Shown here: piece after piece, positions 33,512-42,204 of the stretch
Numbering within the stretch: the stretch's first letter is position 1
Layout of the letters: every line of letters starts with the position of its first letter
Notes under the pieces: model-generated
Told to the model about the DNA's origin: nothing
Seen by the model: the letters and a program-made list of their open reading frames with translations, nothing else
The model's database searches: none
Translations under genes and position numbers: made by a program
NCBI GenBank assembly: GCA_903904835.1
Contig: CAIVEI010000088.1
Location: forward strand, 62,001 to 126,000
From: an uncultured Schlesneria sp.
GTDB lineage: Bacteria; Planctomycetota; Planctomycetia; Planctomycetales; Planctomycetaceae
Length of the DNA: 64,000 nucleotides
Direction of reading: 5' to 3'

Positions 33512-35017
33512 TCAGCGCGAAGGTATTTCATTTACTGTGTAGTATGCATTGCGGTGAAGCAACTCTTCCCCGTCTCGGGAACGCAGACGCCCCAAGTCGA
33601 ATTCGTAAACAAAACCCTGTGCGAGTTTGTCGAGCATGATGCTCGCCGAGAGTCCGTCTTGGTCCAGCAAGACCTTCGTCACGGCAGGTTTGAACCGGTC
33701 GACTTCCGGACCGCCGTACCCGCCGTGATATGGGTGGGTAAACGCCGAAATCACGTACGGCTCTAAAGAATTGCCGGTAGCCTTATCGACCGGTTTAGTA
33801 AATGTGATCTTGAATCCGTCCGGTTGAATCGTGATCCGGTTAATCTCGAACGGCATCTTGCCGCTCCAGTCGAGTCGCTCCAACGCGAATGATTTGATCC
33901 CTCGAACTGGCCAGCCACGATTTGTGCCACCGCAAAGCAATTTCCCTTCCGGAGTAAATTCGACGTTCAGAATTCCCGTGGAAAGGCCTTCGCGAAATGG
34001 ATAACAGGCTCCCTGCCAGACTCCGTTGACATGCTCCGTCGTCGCTCGCATCAGGATTGAAAGAGTGTAATCACCGAGAAACATCTGATTTTCAAAAGGG
34101 CCGAACTTACCTTGTGTCTTGTCTACGGTGAAAGCTGTAATCGACCGTCCCATGCGGATGTAGGGGAAGATCACCGCATAGGGGACCAGTTGCTTCATAT
34201 GTTTCCGTTCAGTGACAATTCGAGTTCCTGATTTTGGCGTTTCCGGCACCGGCCCGAGTTCATCTGCGTATTTGTACCATTCGAAACTGGCAGGATGACC
34301 GTGAAAGCTATTCTGTGATACGGCTTTCAAACTGCATGAACAATTCCATGGCCCCTGACTTTCGACATAAAACAGAGACCCATGTTCATCGAAGCCAATA
34401 CCACCGGGGCTGCGCAGACCGCTGGCAAACGCGGTCGTCTTTCCCTCGGGCGCAATTTTCATAATGAAGCCCCGATTCAGCGCATGCGAATAGTAAGACT
34501 CCGACAGCCCGAGCGCCACGTACTGGTTTCCATCGGCATCAAGTTTCGAGCCGAACGCATATTCGTGGTAATTGGCATAACCCCAGGCATCCGAGATCGT
34601 TTCAAACCGATCGGCCACTCCGTCATTGTCAGTATCTGTTACCCGTGTCACTTCGCAGCTTTGGGTCACTCGGAACGCATTGTCTTTCCAGGTGAGTCCG
34701 AATATCTCGTCGAGACCCGTGGCGAATAAATGAAATGACGGAGTTGGTTTTGCGCTGTCGATACCATCAATCAGATAGATCTCGCCGTGCCGTGTACCGA
34801 CAGCAATTCGTCGGTCCGGCAGGACGGCAAAAGCCCCAGCTTCAATGACCGTGTCAGGAGGAAGTGGAATATTGATAATGGGATAATAGTCGCGTTCTCG
34901 CTCTTCAGTTCCCCATCGATCACCAACTTCTTCAGCGCGCACCGCGTTCAGCCCGGCGGTAGAAATCAGGATCAAAAGCACGAGTTGTCGAATGTGACTA
35001 CTTCTGAAGCGGCTCAT
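33512..35017 (-). CDS. Secreted beta-propeller protein, PQQ-sugar-dehydrogenase-like
   Basis: A 501-aa protein with a signal peptide (LVLLILISTAGLNAVRA). Propeller-type strands repeat: GAFAVLPDRRIAVGTRHGEIYLID, TDTDNDGVADRF, GFIMKIAPEGKTTAFASGLRSPGGIGF, FTPEGKLLCGGTNRGW. No CxxCH haem motif is present, but the upstream gene (overlap 20 bases) encodes a five-haem cytochrome, so electrons probably pass between the two outside the cytoplasm. It resembles the soluble sugar dehydrogenase family; binding of PQQ cannot be confirmed from sequence. Confidence 0.7.
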   Translation of the reverse strand: MSRFRSSHIRQLVLLILISTAGLNAVRAEEVGDRWGTEERERDYYPIINIPLPPDTVIEAGAFAVLPDRRIAVGTRHGEIYLIDGIDSAKPTPSFHLFATGLDEIFGLTWKDNAFRVTQSCEVTRVTDTDNDGVADRFETISDAWGYANYHEYAFGSKLDADGNQYVALGLSESYYSHALNRGFIMKIAPEGKTTAFASGLRSPGGIGFDEHGSLFYVESQGPWNCSCSLKAVSQNSFHGHPASFEWYKYADELGPVPETPKSGTRIVTERKHMKQLVPYAVIFPYIRMGRSITAFTVDKTQGKFGPFENQMFLGDYTLSILMRATTEHVNGVWQGACYPFREGLSTGILNVEFTPEGKLLCGGTNRGWPVRGIKSFALERLDWSGKMPFEINRITIQPDGFKITFTKPVDKATGNSLEPYVISAFTHPYHGGYGGPEVDRFKPAVTKVLLDQDGLSASIMLDKLAQGFVYEFDLGRLRSRDGEELLHRNAYYTVNEIPSR

Positions 35018-37424
35018 ATAGTAATTCCAGGTTTGATTTGCCTTGAGGAAGTTCCAACCGCAACAACAATTCGGATCGCTTTGGTTCTTCTGATACCTGC
35101 CTTAGTTTCGTTTTCACACCGGGAACCGTCAGACGTAAATTTCCTGTATGAAAAACATGCTCGGAAGGATTTCTGATGTCTCCAACAAGGCCACGAAACC
35201 AAATCACAATCGGGGTCGGCGAATCAAATTGAAGGACGCGTCTCAGTCCCCGAGGATCGTTGGTAACGGTCGCCACCGACCGATCCTCAATCTCAATTGC
35301 CCCGTATTGGTACATGAATGTCGGAATCGACGATTCGCCAAGGAAATAACCACGGAATTGATAGCCAAGGTTCTTCGGATAGAGGGGATTCGGGTTGACG
35401 CGTGCGTCTTTAGTCATCACAGGCATCATTGGCCACGGAGAATCTTCATCCGCGAGCTTCGTGAATGAGACATCTTGAGGCAGTGTGATTGGCTCCCTTG
35501 CTGGATTGAAGTCTCCGGAACCCTGACCATTCCAGTTGACGGAAATAAAGTCACCTTGCCAGATCGCGGACAACGTTCCTGTTTCTGCGTTGAACGCATA
35601 ATTTAGTTTCTCAGGCAGGCCGACGGCGATTCCTCGAAATCCCGCTACCCGACTGCGGCCACGAAAAGTTCTGGCAGAACTGCCTACCGACAGAGTTGTG
35701 GAATTATTTCGAATACCAGACGGATCTGCAGCAGATGTGCCGAGGGATAAATAGTACCAGATGGCTTGAATCTGCAGATCGGTATTTCCGTCCAGAATTG
35801 TCTTATGTGCGGCGACTCCATTCGGCCAGGCAGTTGGCATAACAATCCGTGGTCGGAAGGAACCTGGGTTTCGTACGAAACTGTTGAACCACCCCGGTTG
35901 CAATCTCTGGAAGGTCGTCATCAAGTCAATCCCTTTATTGACTGGAGCAGGCTTTCCGTTGAAGTTGTGACAGGCGATACAGTTCAGGCCTTTGTCACCA
36001 AGCAATTCTCGCCCGGCAGGACGAAGCAGCTTTTCTCGCTGCCGAACACTTTCAGAATCGCTTTCCGGACTTGGAATCGTCCAATCAGGAGAAGGCAACA
36101 CATCGAGTTGTGCAAACGCCTTAGGCAGATGCGAAAGATTGGCAGCGCCGAATTGAGGCATACGCGTCGTCATGTAATGGCGAACACTTTCGCCATCGAA
36201 AAGAACCTTCTTCATCCAGGCAGATTGCAGTTTGGCCCCAACCATTGTGAGTGGTGGAGGAATACGACCGTCGTCCCCGAGCTTTTGCTCGCCGGTCGTA
36301 AAGTAGGAATTGTACGATTCAGAAACGCCACCGAAATCATCTCGAATGTGGCAGGCAATACAATTGAAAGTAGTTAGCGTTTTCGCCAGGACCACTGCTT
36401 CGGTCTCCACCTTTGGTTCTGCCGTCAGTGATGTCTTGATCGCTTGAACTTGAGCCGAATCGAGCTGGAACTTTGGACCTTTGCCAGCGGTTTGTGATAG
36501 ACATCCACGCGACAGTTCAGCATTCCTTAATGAACCAATCAGAGGCGCTCCCGGGATGTTATTCAGCGAATGACATGCTGCGCAATTCATTTCCTGAAAA
36601 TATCTCCTTCCGAGTGACACCAGTGATTCTTGTAATTGAAGTGATGTCACCTGTTTTGGCTCTGCACCAATCAGGTAGCTCGCCACCGCCAACGACTCAG
36701 CCGTAGTCAGCTTCATATCAGGCATTCGGCCAGACGGTCTGACTCGTAACGGCTGGAACAGGAATTCTCCAAGCGACTTTACACTGTACTTTGCAGCGAC
36801 GTGCCCAAGACTGACTGCAATTGGTTTGATCTCGTTTTTGTTGTCCGTCCTTTTGTCTTCATCGTCCAAAACGGCGTCTGAACTTTTTTCGAGTCCCGTA
36901 TCGCCGATCGCTTCCCTGGGACCATGGCACGCCACACAGCCAACGGTGTGATAAAGAGTCTTACCGAGTTGCATGCTTTCATCTGACGGCGGTTCCACTC
37001 GAAACTCGCCGTTGGATTGGGCAACGAGAAAGTGAGTTAGCGCTTCGGCGATCATTTGCCTTTCGTCATCGGGTTTCGATGCCAACACGTCCGGCATCGT
37101 TGTTCCAAAATGGGCTGATAACGGAGAGGCAATAAACTGTTTCAAGTATACCGGTGATATTCGAGCACCAGCCCGGGCCAAATCCGGTGCCGTTTTCTCC
37201 TTCAATACGTCACGATTGAGTCCACTGTGACACGCGGCGCATCGGAATTGCTGTACCAGCAGGTCCCCCGCTTGTGACTGAGTCAGAGGATGGTTGCCGG
37301 GCAGGGCCGAGTGGCCAGAGACGGCAATTGTTGTACTCGCAAGTAAAAGGTAAACCACTGCTCCCCAAAAAACGGTACCCGTTCCGTGGAATGTGGAGAC
37401 TTGCTTCATCCGCGTTTCTGTCAT
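34998..37424 (-). CDS. Secreted five-haem cytochrome c protein
   Basis: A protein of 808 aa from the ATG at 37424 (37409 is possible); an open frame to 37583 adds residues with no signal character and overlaps the aldolase gene. A signal peptide (TVFWGAVVYLLLASTTIAVSG) is followed by five CxxCH motifs: FRCAACH, VGCVACH, MNCAACH, FNCIACH and LNCIACH, all in the first two thirds. The last ~230 residues (IAVGLPEKLNYAFNAETG onward) are a beta-rich domain shared with other planctomycete cytochrome proteins. It overlaps the propeller gene by 20 bases, so translation is coupled and the products likely form an electron-transfer pair. Confidence 0.85.
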   Translation of the reverse strand: MTETRMKQVSTFHGTGTVFWGAVVYLLLASTTIAVSGHSALPGNHPLTQSQAGDLLVQQFRCAACHSGLNRDVLKEKTAPDLARAGARISPVYLKQFIASPLSAHFGTTMPDVLASKPDDERQMIAEALTHFLVAQSNGEFRVEPPSDESMQLGKTLYHTVGCVACHGPREAIGDTGLEKSSDAVLDDEDKRTDNKNEIKPIAVSLGHVAAKYSVKSLGEFLFQPLRVRPSGRMPDMKLTTAESLAVASYLIGAEPKQVTSLQLQESLVSLGRRYFQEMNCAACHSLNNIPGAPLIGSLRNAELSRGCLSQTAGKGPKFQLDSAQVQAIKTSLTAEPKVETEAVVLAKTLTTFNCIACHIRDDFGGVSESYNSYFTTGEQKLGDDGRIPPPLTMVGAKLQSAWMKKVLFDGESVRHYMTTRMPQFGAANLSHLPKAFAQLDVLPSPDWTIPSPESDSESVRQREKLLRPAGRELLGDKGLNCIACHNFNGKPAPVNKGIDLMTTFQRLQPGWFNSFVRNPGSFRPRIVMPTAWPNGVAAHKTILDGNTDLQIQAIWYYLSLGTSAADPSGIRNNSTTLSVGSSARTFRGRSRVAGFRGIAVGLPEKLNYAFNAETGTLSAIWQGDFISVNWNGQGSGDFNPAREPITLPQDVSFTKLADEDSPWPMMPVMTKDARVNPNPLYPKNLGYQFRGYFLGESSIPTFMYQYGAIEIEDRSVATVTNDPRGLRRVLQFDSPTPIVIWFRGLVGDIRNPSEHVFHTGNLRLTVPGVKTKLRQVSEEPKRSELLLRLELPQGKSNLELLYEPLQK

Positions 37425-37543
37425 TGGAAATAGAATCCTCACCGCATTACGGCGTATTGAGTTTTCTTCATTGATGATTGAGAGGGCACTGTCATGCGCA
37501 CCTGTCATCCAGTGCTCTAAGACATCTAACTCGTCGCGATCGA

Positions 37544-38491
37544 TTACTTGTGGTAAGCCTTTCCAGGCCAGTTGTTCCACCATTGTTTAAAGAGGTTCAA
37601 TTGCGATTCCGCAAAATGTTTTTGACTTGGAGACAGCCGATCGGTTTCGTTGAAGTTCAATTCATAGTCAGCGTCACCCAGCAGCACCAGAAGATACTTG
37701 TAGTACAGCACCAGGTCCGGACCTTCGTCGAACCGGGACAGCTCGGCCAGACCATCTTCCAACTCCAGCGCCAGGCGTCTAGCTTCGACGTCGCCGACGG
37801 CGGCCAGCTTACAAAGTTCTATAAGGTGAAGAACTTCTCGGGGGAGACAGTTTCCGATTCCGGTGATTGCTCCGACAGCACCGCATCGGATGAAGCCGTG
37901 GCAGACTTGCGTATCCACCCCCACCATCAACAGAACATTTTTGTCCGCATGAGTAATATGCTCTGCAGCATAGCTCAGCGAATTCGCTCCTCCGAATTCC
38001 TTGAAACCGACAAGGTTTGGGAATTCTCGACGGAGATCGAAAAACAGGTCTGCTTTGGTTTCGAATCCGTAATAGGGACTGTTGTAAATCACGGCGGGAA
38101 GTTTCGGTGCCGCTGCAAGAATTCCCGCGAAGTGGGCACGCTGAGCCGCTGGTGAAGTTCCGCGTGACATCAGCCGAGGAATGACCATCAAGCCCTTGGC
38201 TCCGACACTCTGAGCATGAGCTGCGTGAGCTGCTGCCCGAACGGGATTCTGAGCCCCCGTGCCGACAATGACGGGGACGCCGGCTTCGGTCAGTCTTCGT
38301 ACACCCTCCTGTCTTTGCCCATCTGTCAGCAGCGGCCAGTCCCCCATCGAACCACAGTAGACGACGCCATTCATCCCGGCAGCCATCATCTCCTGCCCTT
38401 TTTTTACAAGGGCCGGATAGTTCGGTGTGCGATCAGCCAGGCATGGGGTCATCAGGGCGGGAACGCAGCCCTGGAAGATTTCGGAGTTCAA
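37544..38491 (-). CDS. DapA/NanA-family aldolase (dihydrodipicolinate synthase-like)
   Basis: A 315-aa class I aldolase of the DHDPS superfamily: GCVPALMTPC near the start, YCGSMGDWPLLTD (the GTTGE-like substrate loop), VIYNSPYYGF with the catalytic tyrosine, and GFKEFGG with the Schiff-base lysine. Members cleave or form 2-keto acids such as 2-keto-3-deoxy sugar acids, which would link it to the enolase-superfamily dehydratases 13 kb away. The run downstream on the same strand (cytochrome, propeller, ThuA) may be one transcript, with a 119-base gap here. Substrate unknown. Confidence 0.85.
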   Translation of the reverse strand: MNSEIFQGCVPALMTPCLADRTPNYPALVKKGQEMMAAGMNGVVYCGSMGDWPLLTDGQRQEGVRRLTEAGVPVIVGTGAQNPVRAAAHAAHAQSVGAKGLMVIPRLMSRGTSPAAQRAHFAGILAAAPKLPAVIYNSPYYGFETKADLFFDLRREFPNLVGFKEFGGANSLSYAAEHITHADKNVLLMVGVDTQVCHGFIRCGAVGAITGIGNCLPREVLHLIELCKLAAVGDVEARRLALELEDGLAELSRFDEGPDLVLYYKYLLVLLGDADYELNFNETDRLSPSQKHFAESQLNLFKQWWNNWPGKAYHK

Positions 38492-38565
38492 TGGATTTCC
38501 TCTCTAAAGTTTTGGTTGAGTGAGCATGGTGCAATTTGAGAGATAATGTGTGATTGAACATTCCG

Positions 38566-39443
38566 TCAATGAATCGCACCCCATCCGAAGATTAAGGTAA
38601 AGCTGGTGAACAATACCGTCAGCAAATGGTAACCGGTACGAAGCCACCACGTTATCAGGAATTCTTTTGCAGAAAGGATGGGTTGCAGCGAAGGTCGGAC
38701 TCCCCAGAAGACGGCTCCATAACCACAGTACGAGCGAGCATGCTTCCGCTGGCGAGTTCATTCGAATTGAGGACACAGATCGTTCCGAGGCTGATAATCG
38801 ACAATACAATATATCCGCCATAAATCCAGAACAATTGGCGAACCAATGGTGGCAACGGCGCCAGCAGCGTCTTCCACCGCAAATGGACAGGTACGAGCGC
38901 CGATGCAACGAGAACTCAAAACTGTCCGATCCCAGCAACAAAGATCGCCGTGGCAAGTTCAATCTTCATATTTAAGATCCCCTGAATGCCAGAAACGGAA
39001 GGATCACTCAGGTCACGAAGAGACCATGAAATATCAGAGAACATGGAATGACGAGCATCAGAACACCAAAGGCACGAGAGCAAGTGAAACAGTCCAAAGT
39101 GCAGCATGAAGACGATGCCAATCATTCCCATCCAACCAGCGATCGCATCACCAAACCGGTCACGCGCCGGTGTCGTGACGCCGACAAGAATGACTCCGAG
39201 CATGAGCTTAATACCAGCGAACAGCCACTCGCTTCGAAATGGCGAGGTATCGTTTTGTTCGAAAAAAAACGCACCGACATCCATTCCTGGCCAGGCAAGC
39301 AAATACGCCAGGTGTTTCCAGATCGGTGCGGACGTGTCCCGGAAGTACCAACCGAGTACCTTTAGCAATCCATAGATCCCGAACGAAATCATCCACATGA
39401 ACGCCCAAGACGGCATTTTCCACAGTAGTAGTAGATATTGCAT
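38566..39443 (-). pseudogene. Decayed membrane acyltransferase (MBOAT/wax-synthase-like) plus membrane protein
   Basis: The first 175 codons from 39443 resemble the N-terminal half of a planctomycete membrane-bound O-acyltransferase (SFGIYGLLKVLGW, HLAYLLAWPGMDVGAFFF, GMIGIVFMLHFGLFHLLS), then lose the family pattern. The frame next reads into what looks like another membrane protein (MKIELATAIFVAGIGQF), hits a TGA at 38916-38918, and continues in the same frame (VLVASALVPVHLRWKTLLAP, RQLFWIYGGYIVLSII). Near 38730 a frameshift moves the conserved part to another frame (AVFWGVRPSLQPIL, LITWWLRTGYHLLTV), which ends at 38566. So an internal deletion, a nonsense codon and a frameshift are all present. 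A typical locus has two separate genes here. Family names are from memory of the pattern. Confidence 0.65.
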
Positions 39444-39699
39444 GATATTCGAAATTTATCGACCGGATGGATTCACACCCTAATCTGCTGATCAAATGAG
39501 GAACCGTAACGATAACATTCGAATTAACTGAACGCAGCCTCTTGAATCCCTGCCCCCCCCCCTTTTTACTGGGGTACTAAACTCGGTTTTCGACCATCCC
39601 TTCGCGTTCCTCGTTGAATTCTGTTCAAATACTTTGGGTCACGGAAGAAGCCCAAACGCTGCACCCCGAAGTCGCTTGTCAAACTTTAAGGTTTATCTC

Positions 39700-40758
39700 A
39701 TGACCAATCTTCACTCGCCGCTTGCTTACCGGGACGATGTCGAAACGATTCCTCACGATGAAGCGGATGACATCCAGACTGTGATTCGCTACCTGAGCCA
39801 GATTCTCAAACATACACACTTGAAAACTCACGAGTTTCGCGCGGACGTGCATGTGAAAACACATGGATATGCATTTGCAGAATTGAAGGTCTTGCCAAAC
39901 CTTCCCAGCGAATTGGCTCAAGGACTATTTGAACGCGAGGGGGCATACCAGGCGGTTGTGAGGTTTTCTAACGCATCCAGCCAGATACAACCTGATGCCG
40001 TTCCGGACGGACGGGGAATTGCAATTAAGGTGTATGACGTAACGGGCGAGACAATCCTGGTTGACGGGCCTCGGGGGCCGACGCAGGATTTTGTGATGAT
40101 TAATCATCCGGTTTTCTTTGCTCGTAATGTGAAGGATTATCTTCGATTAGAAAAGATCATCGCAACATCGGAAGAGAATGTCCTTGGAGCCGCACAACAA
40201 ACCATCACGGCTGGAAACTGGAACCCCCTTTACTGGCATTGGCATGAAATGCTGACAGCTGCGGCCATCGTGGGAAAACTACCGGCGCACCCGGCCGGTC
40301 AGACCTATTTCACCATGTCGCCGATTCGATTTGGAAATTATGTTGCGAAGTGTCGGATCAAACCGATTGGCGACCTTCAAACAACGTATCTCGACCTGAT
40401 CACAAAACTCGCGACAGAAACTGATGCCATGCGTCTGGTTCTTGAAGAAACATTGTGGAATCAGCAACTGCTATTCGATTTTCAAGTGCAACTCAGAACG
40501 TCAGAGAGGACCATGCCGATCGAAGACCCTACGATCGCATGGCCAGAAAGTGAATCTCCCTATCGAACAGTGGGTCATCTGTTCCTGCCGCAGCAAGACA
40601 TTGCACCACTACGTCACGAGGACTCATTCAAGAACCTTGCGTTCAATGTCTGGCATGCGCTAACCGCTCATCGGCCCCTCGGTGGGATCAACCGCGTTCG
40701 CCGCTTCGCATACCAAACATCGGCGAGTTGGCGCCGCAATCAATCCACCGAAAGTTGA
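39700..40758 (+). CDS. Catalase-like haem protein
   Basis: A 352-aa protein from the ATG at 39700, since the preceding 22 codons lack family character. It has the catalase-fold features: FRADVHVKTHGYAFAEL with the candidate distal His, YQAVVRFSNASSQ, PDGRGIAIKVYDV and TQDFVMINHPVFFARNVKDYL. These small catalase-like proteins (also called catalase-related peroxidases) act on peroxides. The proximal tyrosine is not easy to assign by eye. No signal peptide. It starts about 250 bases after the decayed locus. Confidence 0.75.
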   Translation: MTNLHSPLAYRDDVETIPHDEADDIQTVIRYLSQILKHTHLKTHEFRADVHVKTHGYAFAELKVLPNLPSELAQGLFEREGAYQAVVRFSNASSQIQPDAVPDGRGIAIKVYDVTGETILVDGPRGPTQDFVMINHPVFFARNVKDYLRLEKIIATSEENVLGAAQQTITAGNWNPLYWHWHEMLTAAAIVGKLPAHPAGQTYFTMSPIRFGNYVAKCRIKPIGDLQTTYLDLITKLATETDAMRLVLEETLWNQQLLFDFQVQLRTSERTMPIEDPTIAWPESESPYRTVGHLFLPQQDIAPLRHEDSFKNLAFNVWHALTAHRPLGGINRVRRFAYQTSASWRRNQSTES

Positions 40759-40926
40759 GTGGATCTCTCAATTTCCGGGAGGGCAACGCTTCTGCTTTGC
40801 AATCGTATTTCGTCAGCGGTATCGACTTCACACAATTCCTCCAAGGATTTTTTAATCGCTTTCCATCTGACGTGCTTGTAACTCAATGTTTTCTCCGACA
40901 GCGATCCCTTCGTAAATCCGCAACGG

Positions 40927-40968
40927 AAGAGCACTACTTGACCAAATACGGTCAAGAAGTGGCACAAG
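40927..40968. repeat. Hairpin repeat C, second copy
   Basis: An imperfect hairpin (CACTACTTGACC / GGTCAAGAAGTG, 12-base arms with one mismatch) flanked by AGAGC and GCACAAG. It matches 25645-25684 in reverse orientation. It lies between two convergent genes, so it may help end transcription. Confidence 0.65.
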
Positions 40969-41014
40969 TGTTGACGCGCGCGGTATTCCCCACAAAACTC
41001 AATCAGGTCGTCAA

Positions 41015-41776
41015 CTAACCGGCTTTGGCTTGGAGTGAAGGCATCGAAACCTGATCCGACATCAAACTCATTCGTACCCGCTCTGCTCGTTCAAGTAGAT
41101 CACGAGAACGATCTGATCCAAGATGTTCCCTCACCCATGAATAACCAGCCGAAAGTCCCGAACATCGCTTGGAGTTGTGAGCATCGCTGGCCAGGATCGC
41201 TTCGTGGTGGGTTCTCAGAAACTGTTCGCCAAATGCTTTCGCTTCAGGACCGAAATTGCCTATCAGCGAATCAACGGTGATTTGAATCCACGCGCCTGCA
41301 TCCACCAGACGTTGCAATAACATCGGCCGTTCGCGAAAAAAGTGATGGCGTTCCGGATGAGCCACAATCGGGACCATGTCTCGGGATCGAATCCATTCGA
41401 TTAGCCCTGCAGAATCCGAAGGAAACTTATCGACGTCCCAACTGAATTCCAACAGCGTATGAGTCCGTCGATTTCCCAGATGGCAGAAGACATCCTCTTC
41501 GAATTCACGACGATAAACAGCGGAATCGTAGACTTGTATTTCGGAACCTGGCAATACAGTCAGGGGAATCCCTGCCGCTCCAAGCTCGCGATTGTACGCC
41601 GCGACATGCGGTAGAATGTCAGTCCGCAGCAAATGAATCAAACTATGACAATGCGGCGTCGCTGTCACGACGGTAATGCCATCCGCGACACAAAATCTCG
41701 CGAGCTTCAGGCTTTCGTAAAGCGAAGTCGGGCCGTCATCGACGCCTGGCAGAATATGACAATGAAGATCAATCAT
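41015..41776 (-). CDS. CpsB/CapC-type PHP-domain phosphatase
   Basis: A 253-aa protein that opens MIDLHCHILPGVDDGP, the diagnostic N-terminus of the CpsB/Wzb-like PHP family, followed by TVVTATPHCHS, a metal-binding ELLEFSWDV region, PIVAHPERHHFF and ILASDAHNSKR. All these His/Asp ligands fit a trinuclear metal site. The family dephosphorylates tyrosine in capsule and exopolysaccharide control in Firmicutes and others. No polysaccharide biosynthesis genes are adjacent, so its partner is unknown. Confidence 0.85.
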   Translation of the reverse strand: MIDLHCHILPGVDDGPTSLYESLKLARFCVADGITVVTATPHCHSLIHLLRTDILPHVAAYNRELGAAGIPLTVLPGSEIQVYDSAVYRREFEEDVFCHLGNRRTHTLLEFSWDVDKFPSDSAGLIEWIRSRDMVPIVAHPERHHFFRERPMLLQRLVDAGAWIQITVDSLIGNFGPEAKAFGEQFLRTHHEAILASDAHNSKRCSGLSAGYSWVREHLGSDRSRDLLERAERVRMSLMSDQVSMPSLQAKAG

Positions 41777-42204
41777 TCTCGAAGTGTATTCCAGAGTTCT
41801 TTTTTCCGTTCATCACCTTAGTATCCAATCAATCTCGATACCGGTTGAATCCGATTGTAGGGGCATATATCGTCGCAAGCGAGTCGAAGTGCGAATCCAA
41901 GTCGGGGACCTTCGGAAAGTCCGTTTGCACAAAGCATGCCGTTCACGAAAACGCATGACACCAACGGGGATCTGTGCAAAACAGGCTTCAGATTTTGTGA
42001 TCGCCCCGAGATGAATGCATCGAAGTTACTCCGCCTATCTCTAAAATTGACTAAAAATTCATTTTTAAGGCCCGTATACTTGAAATACAGTCGCGGCGTT
42101 GACCCGGATCAAATAAACCAGCAAGATCAAAACTCGCACTGCGATCACGCGGTTGTTCTGCGACGCAATAAATTTAAAAGCATTAATTCGTTGGAAGTTT
42201 GAAC
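41777..42204. other. Divergent intergenic region
   Basis: About 430 bases between two genes that point away from each other. I see no gene or clear repeat. A TTGACT at about 42046 and a TATACT at about 42074 are 22 bases apart, too far for a standard promoter. Confidence 0.4.

Noticed and set aside
42046-42079. A promoter upstream of the redoxin fusion gene
   Set aside because: TTGACT and TATACT are 22 bases apart, beyond the usual 16-19.
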